A DNA stretch of 64,000 nucleotides from Keguizhuia sedimenti (GTDB taxonomy: Bacteria; Pseudomonadota; Gammaproteobacteria; Burkholderiales; Burkholderiaceae_D): assembly GCA_030715135.1 (NCBI GenBank), contig JAUYVH010000003.1:330371-394370 (forward strand), written 5' to 3'. Position 1 is the stretch's first letter. The number at the start of each line of letters is the position of its first letter. This document shows positions 9,543 to 18,743 of this stretch, one piece after another. Under the pieces are notes generated by a model, which was not told the DNA's origin, ran no database searches, and was given only the letters and a program-made list of their open reading frames with translations. The position numbers and the translations under genes are program-made.

Positions 9543-10052
9543 TATTCGCTCCTTTCTTCAATTGAGTAGCGCTGCCGTCCGCGGATCGCTGCCAACATTG
9601 CAGCCACATGAAAATTTGACAGCAGATACCACGCTTTAATTGCAGATCTATCAATAAATTTTCTGCGCTCCATCACGATGGCTTATCGGCCTGATCGGTT
9701 TTCGGATAAAAATTTTCTGATCGCAATACTTGAATGGCTGAACTGCAAGTTCCATACCATTTTGTAAGCACAGTTGGATTCATGAATTGGGCTGCCAACC
9801 TGCTACTCGGAATACCGGTCCGGAAAAATTTACCCATATGGATGAAATAAATTCGACCGACGGAAAATTTTCATTAATGATCTTTGCGCGAAGCAAATAC
9901 GTATTACCGCAAGAACCAAACTTTCCAATAGTTGTCGATTGTTTTTCGCTTCATGCCGCAGCGGTGTTTGCCGATCTGCCGCTGCAAGAACCAAAAACGT
10001 GAAAGGCGGACACAAGTGCCGGCAAATCTTTGCCGTGCGATAACTGATTCCT
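9543..10052. other. Intergenic region between divergent genes
   Basis: About 510 bases separate the Hsp20-fusion gene (leftward) and the ABC exporter (rightward). The central part is AT-rich, and both promoters should lie here. I recognise no gene, tRNA or terminator in it. Confidence 0.35.
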
Positions 10053-11846
10053 ATGCTTTTCTTTCGCCGCTCTCAGCAAAATTCTTCGTTCAGTGCTTTG
10101 CAAGGCTTATGGCAGGTCATCGCCGGTTATCGATGGCGTGTCGCAGGCGCGCTTGCTTTTCTCATACTGGCGAAAATGGCGAGCGTTTCGGTTCCGCTTG
10201 TTCTGAAGCGCATCGTCGATGTATTGTCGCGTCCGGAACAGGTTGCCGCTCTGCCGGTGCTGATACTGACGGGCTACGCGATCCTGAGGTTTTCCAGCAC
10301 CTTGTTCAACGAATTGCGAGACCTGCTGTTTTCCCGGGTCACACAGCAGACGGTCGCAACCTATGCCCACAAGGTGTTCACTCATCTTCACGAACTAGGA
10401 TCGCGCTTCCATGCACAGCGGCGAATCGGTGGGCTGCTGCCGGATATCGACCGCGGCACGAACGGCATTGCGTTCCTGCTTGGCGTCGGCCTGTTCACCA
10501 TCGTGCCCACCATCGTCGAAATAGGAATGGTGCTGGCCATCATGGGTGCACGCTACAGTCTCTGGTATACCGCGATCATCAGCGTCACTTTTATTTTGTA
10601 TACAGGATTCACGGTAGTGTTCACATCGCGCCGCACGATTTTCCAGCGCCGCGTCAATCGCCTGGACAGCAGCGCCAAAAGCCGGTTGACGGACAGCCTC
10701 ATCAACTATGACTCGGTCAAGTACTTCACCAACGAGAAACTGGAATCGCACCGTTTCCAGGACATCATGAAAAGCTGGGCCGATGCCGCCACCGACAACC
10801 AGAAAGCCTTGTTCATATTGCATGTCGGTCAAAGCGGCGTGATCGCGCTTGGCGTTTCTTCCATCATGCTCCTGGCAGGGCAGGATGTAATGACCGGCGG
10901 AATGACCGTGGGCGATCTGGTTCTGATCAATGCTTTCATGCTGCAGGTCTGCCTTCCGCTCAATGCCCTGGGATTTGTTTACCGGGAAGCGCGCGATGCA
11001 CTGGTCAATGCGGAAAAACTGTTTGAACTGCTGCGCGAACAACCGGAAATCAAGGAAGCGCCCGGCATGCCTTCCTTGCGGATCGATCGCGCGGAAGTGG
11101 TGTTCGAGCACGTGAATTTTCACTACGATCCGGCGCGCCCCATCCTGCATGATGTCAGCTTCCGCATCGCACCCGGCCAGACGGTCGCGGTGGTCGGCGG
11201 CAGCGGATCGGGCAAGTCAACCCTGGCGCGCCTGCTCCTGCGTTTTTATGATGTAACCGGCGGACGCATCCTGATCGACGGCCAGGACATCCGCCATGTC
11301 AGCCCCACCAGCTTGCGGCGGCATATCGGCGTCGTGCCCCAGGACACCATACTTTTCAATGACACGATCGCCTACAACATCGGTTACGGCCGCAACGACG
11401 CAAGCAATGAGGACGTCATCGCAGCGGCCAAGGCGGCACATATCCACGATTTCATCCAGTCGCTACCGCAGGGATATGCCACCGAGGTCGGCGAGCGCGG
11501 CGTGAAACTGTCCGGCGGCGAAAAGCAGCGCATCGCGATTGCACGCGCGATGCTGAAAAATCCTTCCATTCTCATCTTCGACGAAGCAACGTCCGCGCTG
11601 GATACGCAATCCGAACGCGCCATCCAGAGCGAGCTTGATCGGCTGTCCGAAAACCGCACGTCGCTCGTCATTGCCCATCGCCTTTCCACCGTTGTCGATG
11701 CGGATGAGATCATCGTGCTCCAGCATGGTCGGGTCATGGAACGAGGTACTCACGAAAAGTTGCTTCAGCAGAACGGTGCGTACGCTGGTTTGTGGCAACT
11801 GCAGTTGCGCTCGGATGAACAGGAATCGCCGACAGCCCTTTCCTGA
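10053..11846 (+). CDS. Atm1/HMT1-type ABC exporter (fused permease and ATPase)
   Basis: A half-transporter of 597 residues. The N-terminal six-helix exporter domain spans about residues 20-310. The nucleotide-binding domain carries Walker A GGSGSGKST, signature LSGGEKQR, Walker B ILIFDEATSALD and the switch His in IAHRLST. The HELGSRFHAQRRIGGLLPDI region and the full-length similarity point to the ABCB7/Atm1 group. That group exports glutathione-linked sulfur or metal conjugates as a homodimer in the inner membrane. No iron-sulfur assembly genes are adjacent, so a detoxification role is as likely as a role in cluster assembly. The start ATG has only a weak ribosome site. Confidence 0.87.
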   Translation: MLFFRRSQQNSSFSALQGLWQVIAGYRWRVAGALAFLILAKMASVSVPLVLKRIVDVLSRPEQVAALPVLILTGYAILRFSSTLFNELRDLLFSRVTQQTVATYAHKVFTHLHELGSRFHAQRRIGGLLPDIDRGTNGIAFLLGVGLFTIVPTIVEIGMVLAIMGARYSLWYTAIISVTFILYTGFTVVFTSRRTIFQRRVNRLDSSAKSRLTDSLINYDSVKYFTNEKLESHRFQDIMKSWADAATDNQKALFILHVGQSGVIALGVSSIMLLAGQDVMTGGMTVGDLVLINAFMLQVCLPLNALGFVYREARDALVNAEKLFELLREQPEIKEAPGMPSLRIDRAEVVFEHVNFHYDPARPILHDVSFRIAPGQTVAVVGGSGSGKSTLARLLLRFYDVTGGRILIDGQDIRHVSPTSLRRHIGVVPQDTILFNDTIAYNIGYGRNDASNEDVIAAAKAAHIHDFIQSLPQGYATEVGERGVKLSGGEKQRIAIARAMLKNPSILIFDEATSALDTQSERAIQSELDRLSENRTSLVIAHRLSTVVDADEIIVLQHGRVMERGTHEKLLQQNGAYAGLWQLQLRSDEQESPTALS

Positions 11847-11987
11847 TCGCATCTTCATTTTCCAATCTGCCATTGGAACAGGAATTGCATCAGGGGCTTC
11901 TCGGCAAAAGCATTTCTTCCGGCCACCAGCGTATCGATAAAGGAAGCGTGTGCTGAGCCACACGTTCAATCTGGCAAGGTTTCAATA

Positions 11988-13103
11988 ATGAATGACAATA
12001 TTCTTGCGTTCCACCGCAACCGGTCTTCCACACCCAGCGAAACAGATTCCGGCAGAGATGATGGAGGGCAATCCCGTATGGAGGCATCCCTGCATGAAGT
12101 GATACGCGATCAGAATACGGCCTCGTCCGTCATGAGAATATCGGTCGTCGTTCCGACCTGCGGCAGGCCGCCTTTGTTAAAGCAATGCCTGAGCAGCCTT
12201 CTGCGGCAGAATTTCGATCCTTCGTCCTATGAGATCATTATTGTCGATGATGGTCCGCATGCCGCGACGCGCGCGGCCGTTGTCGAATGCGCAGCCCAGC
12301 TCCAGGAAAATGGACCGCGCATTATTTATATCGCCTCACCCGGACCGCATGGCCCCGCCGCGGCACGCAACTATGGTTGGCATGCCGCGAGCGCTCCGGT
12401 CATCGCCTTTACCGATGACGACACAGTTGCCTCCGCCGAGTGGCTGCAAAACGGCTTGCAGGCATTCGCTCCCGGCGTCAAGGCAGTTTGGGGAAAGATC
12501 GATATGCCGCTCGAGGGAACGCCGACGGACTACGAGCGGGATGCGAAAGGCCTTGAGACGGCGGAATTCGTAACGGCGAACTGTTTTTGTTCGAAAGATG
12601 TTCTGGAGCAGATAGACGGTTTCGATGAACGCTTCCGCATGGCGTGGCGGGAGGATGCGGATCTGTATTTCCGCCTGCTGGCGCTTGGAGGACGGGTCGT
12701 CCATGCGCCCGAGGCCCTGATTACCCATCCGATCCGCCCTGCATCATGGGGCGTGAGCATGCGGCAGCAGAAAAAAATCCTGTTCGACGCCCTGCTCTAT
12801 AAAAAGCATCCAACCTTGTATCGTCAGAAAATCCGCGCCGGAGCGCGATGGGATTACTACCTTATCGTCGCCTGCCTGATCGCTTTCGTAATCGCTTTGC
12901 CCGCAGGCCAGACAGCGCTTGCTGCGGCAGCCGGAGCGATCTGGCTGCTGCTGACCCTGCGATTCTTCGTCATGCGCATGAAGGGAACAGTCAAGACCGC
13001 TTCGCATATTGCGGAAATGCTTGTCACGTCGGCCGTGATTCCGCCGATTGCCGTATTTTGGCGAATGGTGGGTGCATTGAAGTTTCGCGTTGCCTTAATT
13101 TGA
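11988..13103 (+). CDS. Glycosyltransferase family 2, membrane-associated
   Basis: A 371-residue GT-A enzyme. About 48 N-terminal residues are poorly conserved and polar. Then come MRISVVVPTCGRPPLLKQCL, the nucleotide-binding EIIIVDDG, the DxD motif as FTDDDT, and MAWREDADLYFRLLALGG. The C-terminus has two hydrophobic stretches (about residues 285-305 and 308-325), so the enzyme likely sits on the inner membrane. A second possible start is the ATG at 12132, just before the catalytic domain; I keep 11988 because an AAGG motif lies upstream. The next gene, a GT4-like transferase, follows after 9 bases, so the two form a pair. Confidence 0.83.
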   Translation: MNDNILAFHRNRSSTPSETDSGRDDGGQSRMEASLHEVIRDQNTASSVMRISVVVPTCGRPPLLKQCLSSLLRQNFDPSSYEIIIVDDGPHAATRAAVVECAAQLQENGPRIIYIASPGPHGPAAARNYGWHAASAPVIAFTDDDTVASAEWLQNGLQAFAPGVKAVWGKIDMPLEGTPTDYERDAKGLETAEFVTANCFCSKDVLEQIDGFDERFRMAWREDADLYFRLLALGGRVVHAPEALITHPIRPASWGVSMRQQKKILFDALLYKKHPTLYRQKIRAGARWDYYLIVACLIAFVIALPAGQTALAAAAGAIWLLLTLRFFVMRMKGTVKTASHIAEMLVTSAVIPPIAVFWRMVGALKFRVALI

Positions 13104-13112
13104 AAGGGTCGC

Positions 13113-14057
13113 ATGCAGCGATTGAAAATTCTTACCTGGCATACCCATGGCAGCTATCTGTACTATCTGACTCAGGCGCCGCACGACTTTTACGTCCTAT
13201 CCAAGCCCGGGCGGCCGAGCGGATACGGCGGGCGATGCGGGCATATTCCATGGGGCGACAATGTATTCGACATGCCGGTCGAAGAGGTCATGAACCGGCG
13301 GTTCGACTGCATCCTGTTCCAGGACGATCCGCAATATTTCAACGACCAACATGAATTCCTGAGCGCTGCACAGCGTAATCTGCCAAAGATCTATCTGGAG
13401 CACGATCCGCCGCGGGAAAACCCGACCGACATGCGCCATCCGGTGGACGATCCCAATGTACTGCTGGTGCATGTCACGCCCTTCAACGAACTGATGTGGG
13501 ATAACGGCGATACGCCGACGCGGGTGATTGAGCATGGCGTAATCGTGCCGGAAGGTGCGCGTTATAACGGCGAATTGGCGCGCGGACTGACAGTGGTGAA
13601 CAACATTGCGCGGCGCGGCAGGCGCCTTGGCGGCGATATTTTTACCACCGCACGCGAACAAATTCCGCTCGATCTGGTCGGCATGGGCGCAGAAGAGCTG
13701 GGAGGAATCGGTGAAGTCGAGCTGTCAAGGCTGCCTGCTTTTTCTTCGCGCTACCGCTTCTTCTTCAATCCGATTCGTTACACAAGCATGGGACTCGCGG
13801 TTATCGAAGCGATGATGATCGGCATGCCTGTCGTCGGTCTCGCCACAACGGAAATGGCAACCGCAATCGAGAACGGCGTTTCCGGTTATGTCGACACTGA
13901 CTTGCGCAAGCTGGTTTTGCATATGCAGCAGTTGCTGGACGACCCCGGCCACGCGCGAAGCCTTGGAGAGGGAGCGCGCCGGCGTGCCCTGGAGCGATTC
14001 AATATCGACCGCTTCGTCGAAGACTGGAATGCCGCATTCAAAGCGGTGGCGATGTAA
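13113..14057 (+). CDS. GT-B glycosyltransferase (GT1/GT4-like)
   Basis: A 314-residue protein. The N-terminal half reads MQRLKILTWHTHGSYLYYL and is poorly conserved. The C-terminal half has the donor-binding pattern: FFFNPIRYTSMGLAVIEAMM, where the acidic EX7E-like end is kept, then IGMPVVGLATTEMATAIENG and a final DRFVEDWNAAF helix. It is short for the family and lacks a clear first Rossmann glycine loop. The substrate is unknown. Its position 9 bases after the GT2 gene suggests they act in sequence on one glycan. Confidence 0.75.
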   Translation: MQRLKILTWHTHGSYLYYLTQAPHDFYVLSKPGRPSGYGGRCGHIPWGDNVFDMPVEEVMNRRFDCILFQDDPQYFNDQHEFLSAAQRNLPKIYLEHDPPRENPTDMRHPVDDPNVLLVHVTPFNELMWDNGDTPTRVIEHGVIVPEGARYNGELARGLTVVNNIARRGRRLGGDIFTTAREQIPLDLVGMGAEELGGIGEVELSRLPAFSSRYRFFFNPIRYTSMGLAVIEAMMIGMPVVGLATTEMATAIENGVSGYVDTDLRKLVLHMQQLLDDPGHARSLGEGARRRALERFNIDRFVEDWNAAFKAVAM

Positions 14058-14135
14058 TCGCTCCGGAACACCGCCTGTTCGTTACGCTTTGCCACCTTAA
14101 CAGAATTGACCAATCAATGACCACAAGGAGAAACA

Positions 14136-14645
14136 ATGACGCCATCGGGAAGCTTCTTCGTTAACCGTCAGACGGCGGAAAAAGCCGTGAACATGGCGCT
14201 GCCTCTTGTCAATGAATCCATGAAATTGCGCGAGGTGGGCGAAAGCGGATTTTTATATATCGTCATCATGAATCCGACGCTTACTCCGGCCTGTTCCACC
14301 TTTGAAAACGCGGTTCTGTACGAATACGCGGTGGGGGACCGGAACAAATGGGATGCCGACTATGCCGCCTTTGCACTGGCCAAGGCGCGCGTGGCCTGGC
14401 GGACCGGCATGGACGGGCACAAGGTACAGGAGCTTTATCCCTACATGCTGACGGCGAAGGATACGGTGCTATGGGGCAGTATCGTGCTGGACGGAATCGT
14501 GGTTAGTGTGAGCGGAGCCAATCCCTGGTATGACGAGGCTTTCGCCGGGACCGTTGCGATGCTGTTGCGCGCCGGCGCAAAGGCAGGAATTCATGGCGCG
14601 CGCAGCAAGGGACTGTTCCTGAGCGAAGAGGAAAACGGAACGTAG
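14136..14645 (+). CDS. Hypothetical protein, possibly HbpS/GlcG-like fold
   Basis: A 169-residue protein with a good AAGGAG site 7 bases before the ATG. The product is soluble with no signal peptide. I do not recognise it with confidence. Segments such as ALAKARVAWRTGMDGHKVQE and the later IVLDGIVVSVSGANPWYDEA loosely resemble the HbpS/GlcG (DUF336) fold, which has a long helix with repeated Ala/Lys and a Gly-rich VSGA strand-turn; this is weak. It follows the GT pair by 78 bases and could be co-transcribed. It is convergent with the PRC-barrel gene. Confidence 0.7.
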   Translation: MTPSGSFFVNRQTAEKAVNMALPLVNESMKLREVGESGFLYIVIMNPTLTPACSTFENAVLYEYAVGDRNKWDADYAAFALAKARVAWRTGMDGHKVQELYPYMLTAKDTVLWGSIVLDGIVVSVSGANPWYDEAFAGTVAMLLRAGAKAGIHGARSKGLFLSEEENGT

Positions 14646-14681
14646 ACGCAGCATGCCGCGTGGCCGCTCGCAGCCTTGCCG

Positions 14682-14987
14682 CTAGCTGTAGGTGTAATAC
14701 ACAAGGCGAACCAGCGCCGAATCGAAGTACAGTGCGTGCCATGGAATCACGATGGCCGCACTACCGGAACGGCTCGTTAGCGTGATATAGCGAAGCTGTC
14801 GTGTCTTCGCATCGATCAGTATCGATTTCACTTTGCCGATCCGTTCGCCTCCTGCGGTCACGACCGGGCAGCCGTGCAGCAATTCGGTCGCGGAAGAATC
14901 TCTCGCAACAATGCAGGAAAAACGTCTTGCCTCTGATCTGCGCGAACCCGTCCGGGGCTCGCCATTCGTAGTAGGAGTACGTGACAT
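14682..14987 (-). CDS. PRC-barrel domain protein
   Basis: About 101 residues from the ATG at 14987. An upstream TTG at 15002 would add five residues. The PRC-barrel core is plain: LHGCPVVTAGGERIGKVKSI, then LIDAKTRQLRYITL and IVIPWHALYF. The family occurs in the photosynthetic reaction centre H subunit, in RimM, and in many stress-linked small proteins of environmental proteobacteria. The last type fits best. An alternative overlapping frame (14761-15012) has no family resemblance. It lies 33 bases downstream of the multi-TM protein on the same strand, so the two probably share a transcript. Confidence 0.75.
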   Translation of the reverse strand: MSRTPTTNGEPRTGSRRSEARRFSCIVARDSSATELLHGCPVVTAGGERIGKVKSILIDAKTRQLRYITLTSRSGSAAIVIPWHALYFDSALVRLVYYTYS

Positions 14988-15020
14988 ACGCTTCTTTTTC
15001 AAGGTTAAGCAAGGGTTAGA

Positions 15021-15872
15021 TTACGCAGCGGCGGATGCGGAATCCGCGTCCGTCCATGTTGTGCGCCGCGCGCTGATTGCTCCGAGGACACCGCCTATAA
15101 TCCCCAGCAGCATAGACAAGGCTACCGCGCCGAATACCGCCCATGCAGCTTTGCTCGCTGTGTCCAGTGCACGATCTGCACTGGCCCTGCCGGGTTCGGA
15201 TGCCTGCTCCGGCGAGCCGGACAGGATCAGCGCCTGATCGACAATCGTTTCCGCGCGCGATTGCTCAACGCCCATGGAGCCGGTCATATGCCGTATGGCC
15301 TGCTCGCGCTGACCAGCCTGTATATAGTCCTGCAGCTGCCCGAGCGATTCCGGACTGACATTGCCGCCGATCTGGCTTTTCAACATGCCCAGCACGCCTG
15401 GAGTGCGCGATGGACTCTCCACGGCCGCAGCGCCTGTCCTGGTTGCAGCTGAACCGACATTGGTAAAGATACTGTTTACCATCGATCCGGTCGCAGACGT
15501 TGCAAGCGACGCGAACAGCAGCGTGGTCACTGCCCATGTGACGACACCATGCAGTACGCCGTCCGCCTTGCGCTTCAGCCCGGTGAGACGTGCCGCCACA
15601 TAGCCACCGATGAATGCGGCGATCAGCATGCTCAGTCCGGCCCAGATCAGCGGCCCCATGCCGACGCCGTCGCCTTCGGAAGCGCTGCTGGTTGATAATC
15701 CGGTCGCAATGCCGAGCAGCGTCAATACCAGCTGGATGGAGACGCCAACAGCAACGCCGGCCAGCACGGCACCCCAGCGTATCGCGGGAAACATGGGTCG
15801 TCGCAGTGCATTCGCAGCAGCATAGGCATGACCCGCATAGTCGATTCCCGAGTCAGAATGAAGGTTTGCCAT
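15021..15872 (-). CDS. Multi-spanning membrane protein, Gly/Ala-rich
   Basis: 283 residues from the ATG at 15872, preceded by AAGGA. Hydrophobic segments lie near residues 30-52, 70-95, 105-125 and 245-268. Between them is a polar region, about 130-240, rich in Gln, Arg and Ser (QDYIQAGQREQAIRHMTGSM). Similar proteins, in which GxxxG-type helices flank a periplasmic or cytosolic loop, are common beside stress genes in Burkholderiales and carry no known function. The last helix, LSMLLGIIGGVLGAI, is glycine-zipper-like. It leads the PRC-barrel gene. Confidence 0.72.
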   Translation of the reverse strand: MANLHSDSGIDYAGHAYAAANALRRPMFPAIRWGAVLAGVAVGVSIQLVLTLLGIATGLSTSSASEGDGVGMGPLIWAGLSMLIAAFIGGYVAARLTGLKRKADGVLHGVVTWAVTTLLFASLATSATGSMVNSIFTNVGSAATRTGAAAVESPSRTPGVLGMLKSQIGGNVSPESLGQLQDYIQAGQREQAIRHMTGSMGVEQSRAETIVDQALILSGSPEQASEPGRASADRALDTASKAAWAVFGAVALSMLLGIIGGVLGAISARRTTWTDADSASAAA

Positions 15873-16152
15873 ACAAGGTGTCCTTACGGATTTATATATT
15901 TCGATAAAGCAAAGCAACCAGGTACTTTGCCAAAGAAAGCAGGCAACATTCGTGCCTAATTCATTTTGCTGGAAATGAGAGTGATATCGGCACGTAGGCC
16001 GATTCAATAAGCGGAGAGAGGTGTCAAGCGCAAAACGCAGCTTGCAGAGAAGTAAAGTTTGCGGGTAAAACCGGTAAAGATTTCATCAGTGTCGATGCAG
16101 TCCCGGCACGCAGGGTAGCACCGCACAGTTACCCTGCGTATGCATGTTTCGG

Positions 16153-16959
16153 TTATCCGGGCATGATCTGATCGGAGGCATCCCTGCCTGCACCTGCCGG
16201 ATCGGGAGAATCGATGACGGCTTTCATGCGCCGCAGGAATTCACGCCGGACTCCCGCTTGCTTGAGCGGCCGGACTTTCAGCTTGCAGCGCAAGGTTATC
16301 AGAGCGTCTTCAATTTTTTCCACGCCGGCGATTTCAATGTTTCCCATGATATCGTTCGCAAATGCGGAGTCCTGGCGCATGTCTTCGTATACCCTTCTCA
16401 TCATGTCGAATACACGATCCGGATCGTAATGGCGGGCGACATTCACGTCCACGACTGCATAACCGTAATCGCGGCTTTTGTTGGTAACCGTCGTGATGAT
16501 TCCATTGGGTATGAAATGCACGCTCCCGTCATCATCGCGAATACGGATATGGCGCAAGGTGACCTCTTCGACATGACCTGATTTTCCGGCAGCTTCGATG
16601 AACTCGCCTTCACTCACCTGGTTTTCGATCAGCAGAAACAGGCCTGAAAAAAAATCGCGCACCAGGCTCTGAGCACCGAAACCGACGGCGACGCCAGCGA
16701 CGCCCGCAGTTGCCAGCACCGGGGCAATGGAAATTCCCATTTCGCCTAAGGAAAGCATGAATGCAATTCCGATGATGACAAACAATGCCGCATGCCTGCC
16801 TACACCGACAAGCGTATCAACACGGCGAAAGTCGGCAGATTTGCCGATACGATTGATCACCTGACGCCGGAAGATGTTCAGGAAATTACGTATGAACATC
16901 AAAATGACCCAGGCCGACAACCAGACCACCACAATATGAACAAGCGATTTGAGGGACAT
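16153..16959 (-). CDS. MscS-family mechanosensitive channel
   Basis: A 268-residue small-conductance channel. Three membrane helices lie in the first 110 residues. The pore-lining helix reads VLATAGVAGVAVGFGAQSLV, followed by RDFFSGLFLLIENQ, which is the hallmark of the family. The beta domain (VHFIPNGIITTVTNKSRDYG) and an alpha/beta C-terminal domain complete a normal MscS length. The channel opens under membrane tension to release solutes on hypo-osmotic shock. It stands alone. Confidence 0.9.
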   Translation of the reverse strand: MSLKSLVHIVVVWLSAWVILMFIRNFLNIFRRQVINRIGKSADFRRVDTLVGVGRHAALFVIIGIAFMLSLGEMGISIAPVLATAGVAGVAVGFGAQSLVRDFFSGLFLLIENQVSEGEFIEAAGKSGHVEEVTLRHIRIRDDDGSVHFIPNGIITTVTNKSRDYGYAVVDVNVARHYDPDRVFDMMRRVYEDMRQDSAFANDIMGNIEIAGVEKIEDALITLRCKLKVRPLKQAGVRREFLRRMKAVIDSPDPAGAGRDASDQIMPG

Positions 16960-17312
16960 CTCATTATCCGGTTAATTTCACATGGCGCATATTATACGTT
17001 TCCTCTCCCGCACCGGATTGCCATGAAGAAGCGTTTTTCGTAGGCATCCCATGCCAGTGAAATATTTTCAAGCTTGCGTGACAAAACATAATCTTTTCTC
17101 GTTTGGCAGGCATCGATCTTGTTCAAGTGTTGCGAATCACAGCAGAGTTATGAAGATGCCAAGCCACATAGCGCATCGTGCTTTCTTCACTTGCAAAGAA
17201 ATCATCATGTCCGATGCAGGTATGTCAATTGCTTAAGCAAGGCGTGGCAAGGGACCGCAATCTCGGCAACTGCATTCTGATCACACCATAATTCAATACA
17301 CATGGAGAAAAG
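16960..17312. other. Intergenic region between divergent genes
   Basis: About 350 bases. It should hold the promoters of the MscS gene (leftward) and the SDR-HAD-GT9 operon (rightward). A CTTAAG-type half site occurs near 17237 but is not repeated at 11-base spacing. No gene recognised. Confidence 0.35.
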
Positions 17313-18086
17313 ATGGACACACGCAATACCATGATGGAAAACCAAGCCGGCAACGACGATGCAAACATGATAGAAGGAAAATCGATTCTGGTGACTGGCG
17401 CCGGAAGCGGCCTTGGCGCCGCGCTGTGCAAGCTTTTTGCGTCGTCCGGCGCGCATGTCATGATGGCTGAGATTCAACCAAACAAGGCGTTGGATATCGC
17501 AGAATCCTTGCGTGGCGGCCCTGGCAAGATACAAGTGGTCGAATGCGATGTGGGAAACGCAGAGTCGGCACAACGTGCAATTGATGAAACGGTCAGCGCC
17601 TTCGGCAAGATCGACGTCCTGATCAATAACGCCGGCACCGACGTCACCTGTTCGATCGATGAACTTTCCCTGGAACAGTGGGACCGTGTAATCCATACCA
17701 ACCTGTACGGCCCCTTTCTCTTATCCAAGTACGCGGCACAGTACATGAAAAGAAACGGCGGCGGCCACATCATCAACATCGCATCCACTGCTGCAAAACG
17801 CGCCTGGCCGAATGCCAGTGCTTACCATGCGAGCAAGTGGGGCGTGCTGGGCCTGTCTCATGCACTCCATGCTGAATTACGCCCCGAGAACATCAAGGTG
17901 ACTGCCGTGGTCACAGGCGGCATGCGCACGCCCTTCTTGCTTGACAGGTTCCCGGATATCGACCTGGAGACGCTACAGGATCCGATGAATGTTGCGCGCA
18001 CAGTCAAGGGCGTATTGCTGCTGCCGTCCGAAACCGTCATTCCGGAAATCATGGTGCTGCCGATGCGCGAATCATCCTGGCCGTAA
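17313..18086 (+). CDS. Short-chain dehydrogenase/reductase (classical SDR)
   Basis: 257 residues. It has the NAD(P) loop TGAGSGLGAALC after SILV, the LINNAGT motif, a catalytic Ser in INIASTAA and Tyr-x3-Lys in AYHASKWG. About 20 N-terminal residues (MDTRNTMMENQAGNDDANMI) are extra; the ATG behind GGAGAAAAG at 17313 fits well. The substrate is unknown. It starts an operon in which the HAD phosphatase gene follows after 6 bases and the GT9 gene overlaps it by 4, so it probably modifies a sugar or its precursor. Confidence 0.86.
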   Translation: MDTRNTMMENQAGNDDANMIEGKSILVTGAGSGLGAALCKLFASSGAHVMMAEIQPNKALDIAESLRGGPGKIQVVECDVGNAESAQRAIDETVSAFGKIDVLINNAGTDVTCSIDELSLEQWDRVIHTNLYGPFLLSKYAAQYMKRNGGGHIINIASTAAKRAWPNASAYHASKWGVLGLSHALHAELRPENIKVTAVVTGGMRTPFLLDRFPDIDLETLQDPMNVARTVKGVLLLPSETVIPEIMVLPMRESSWP

Positions 18087-18092
18087 TACGCA

Positions 18093-18743
18093 ATGGCCGC
18101 TTTTCTGAATCATGGAATGCCCGCGCACCTCAGGCGGGCTGTCTTTCTTGACAAGGATGGGACACTGGTTCATGACGTGCCGTATAACATCGATCCTAGC
18201 CGTGTAAGCCTCACGCCGAACGCCATAAATGGATTACGCCTGTTGCGGGATGCGGGATACTTGCTCGTCGTGGTCACGAATCAGGCCGGAATCGCAAAAG
18301 GTTTCTTTTCAGCCAGGGATTGGGCGCACATGCAGGCCCATCTTGCAGGACTATTCGCGCGTCAGGGCATAAGGATCAGCGGATTCTATTGCTGCCCGCA
18401 TCATCCGCAAGGAAGCGTCAAGCAATTTGCCACGCATTGCGCATGTCGCAAGCCCTCTCCCGGAATGTTGCTGCAGGCAGCATCCGAACATGGCATCGAC
18501 TTGAGAAATTCATGGATGATCGGTGACATTCTGCACGACGTGGAAGCCGGTTCACGTGCCGGGTGCCGTACGGTGCTGATTGACAACGGCAACGAAACCG
18601 AGTGGGAAATGACATCCCGTCGCATACCCGACGTGCTGGCATCCGATCTTCTTGAAGCCGCGCAAGCCATACTCGCGGAGGACCGGAACTCAGTGGCACC
18701 AGGCTCATCTATTTTAAGAATGGACAACCCAATGACCGAATGA
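18093..18743 (+). CDS. GmhB-like HAD-IIIA phosphatase
   Basis: 216 residues. HAD motif I is FLDKDGTL, motif II VVTNQAG, and motif III/IV lies in CRKPSPGML and MIGDILHDVEAG. The loop CCPHHPQ...CACRKP supplies the Cys/His zinc ligands typical of D-glycero-D-manno-heptose-1,7-bisphosphate phosphatase and histidinol-phosphate phosphatase. With a GT9 heptosyltransferase-like gene overlapping by 4 bases (ATGA), removal of the C7 phosphate of heptose bisphosphate is the best guess. A short unrelated tail of about 30 residues follows the domain. No hldE or gmhA is in the window. Confidence 0.83.
   Translation: MAAFLNHGMPAHLRRAVFLDKDGTLVHDVPYNIDPSRVSLTPNAINGLRLLRDAGYLLVVVTNQAGIAKGFFSARDWAHMQAHLAGLFARQGIRISGFYCCPHHPQGSVKQFATHCACRKPSPGMLLQAASEHGIDLRNSWMIGDILHDVEAGSRAGCRTVLIDNGNETEWEMTSRRIPDVLASDLLEAAQAILAEDRNSVAPGSSILRMDNPMTE

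Noticed and set aside
11860..11878. Inverted repeat TTCCAAT/ATTGGAA after the ABC exporter gene
   Set aside because: AT-rich 7-bp stem without a T-tract; too weak to call a terminator.
14761..15012. Alternative minus-strand frame suggesting a frameshift in the PRC-barrel gene
   Set aside because: Only the 14682-14987 frame gives the PRC-barrel pattern through its full length; no break is needed.
17258..17290. Possible sigma-54 promoter upstream of the SDR operon (TGGCAAG...CGCA)
   Set aside because: GG and GC are 9, not 10, bases apart and the -12 TTGC is missing.
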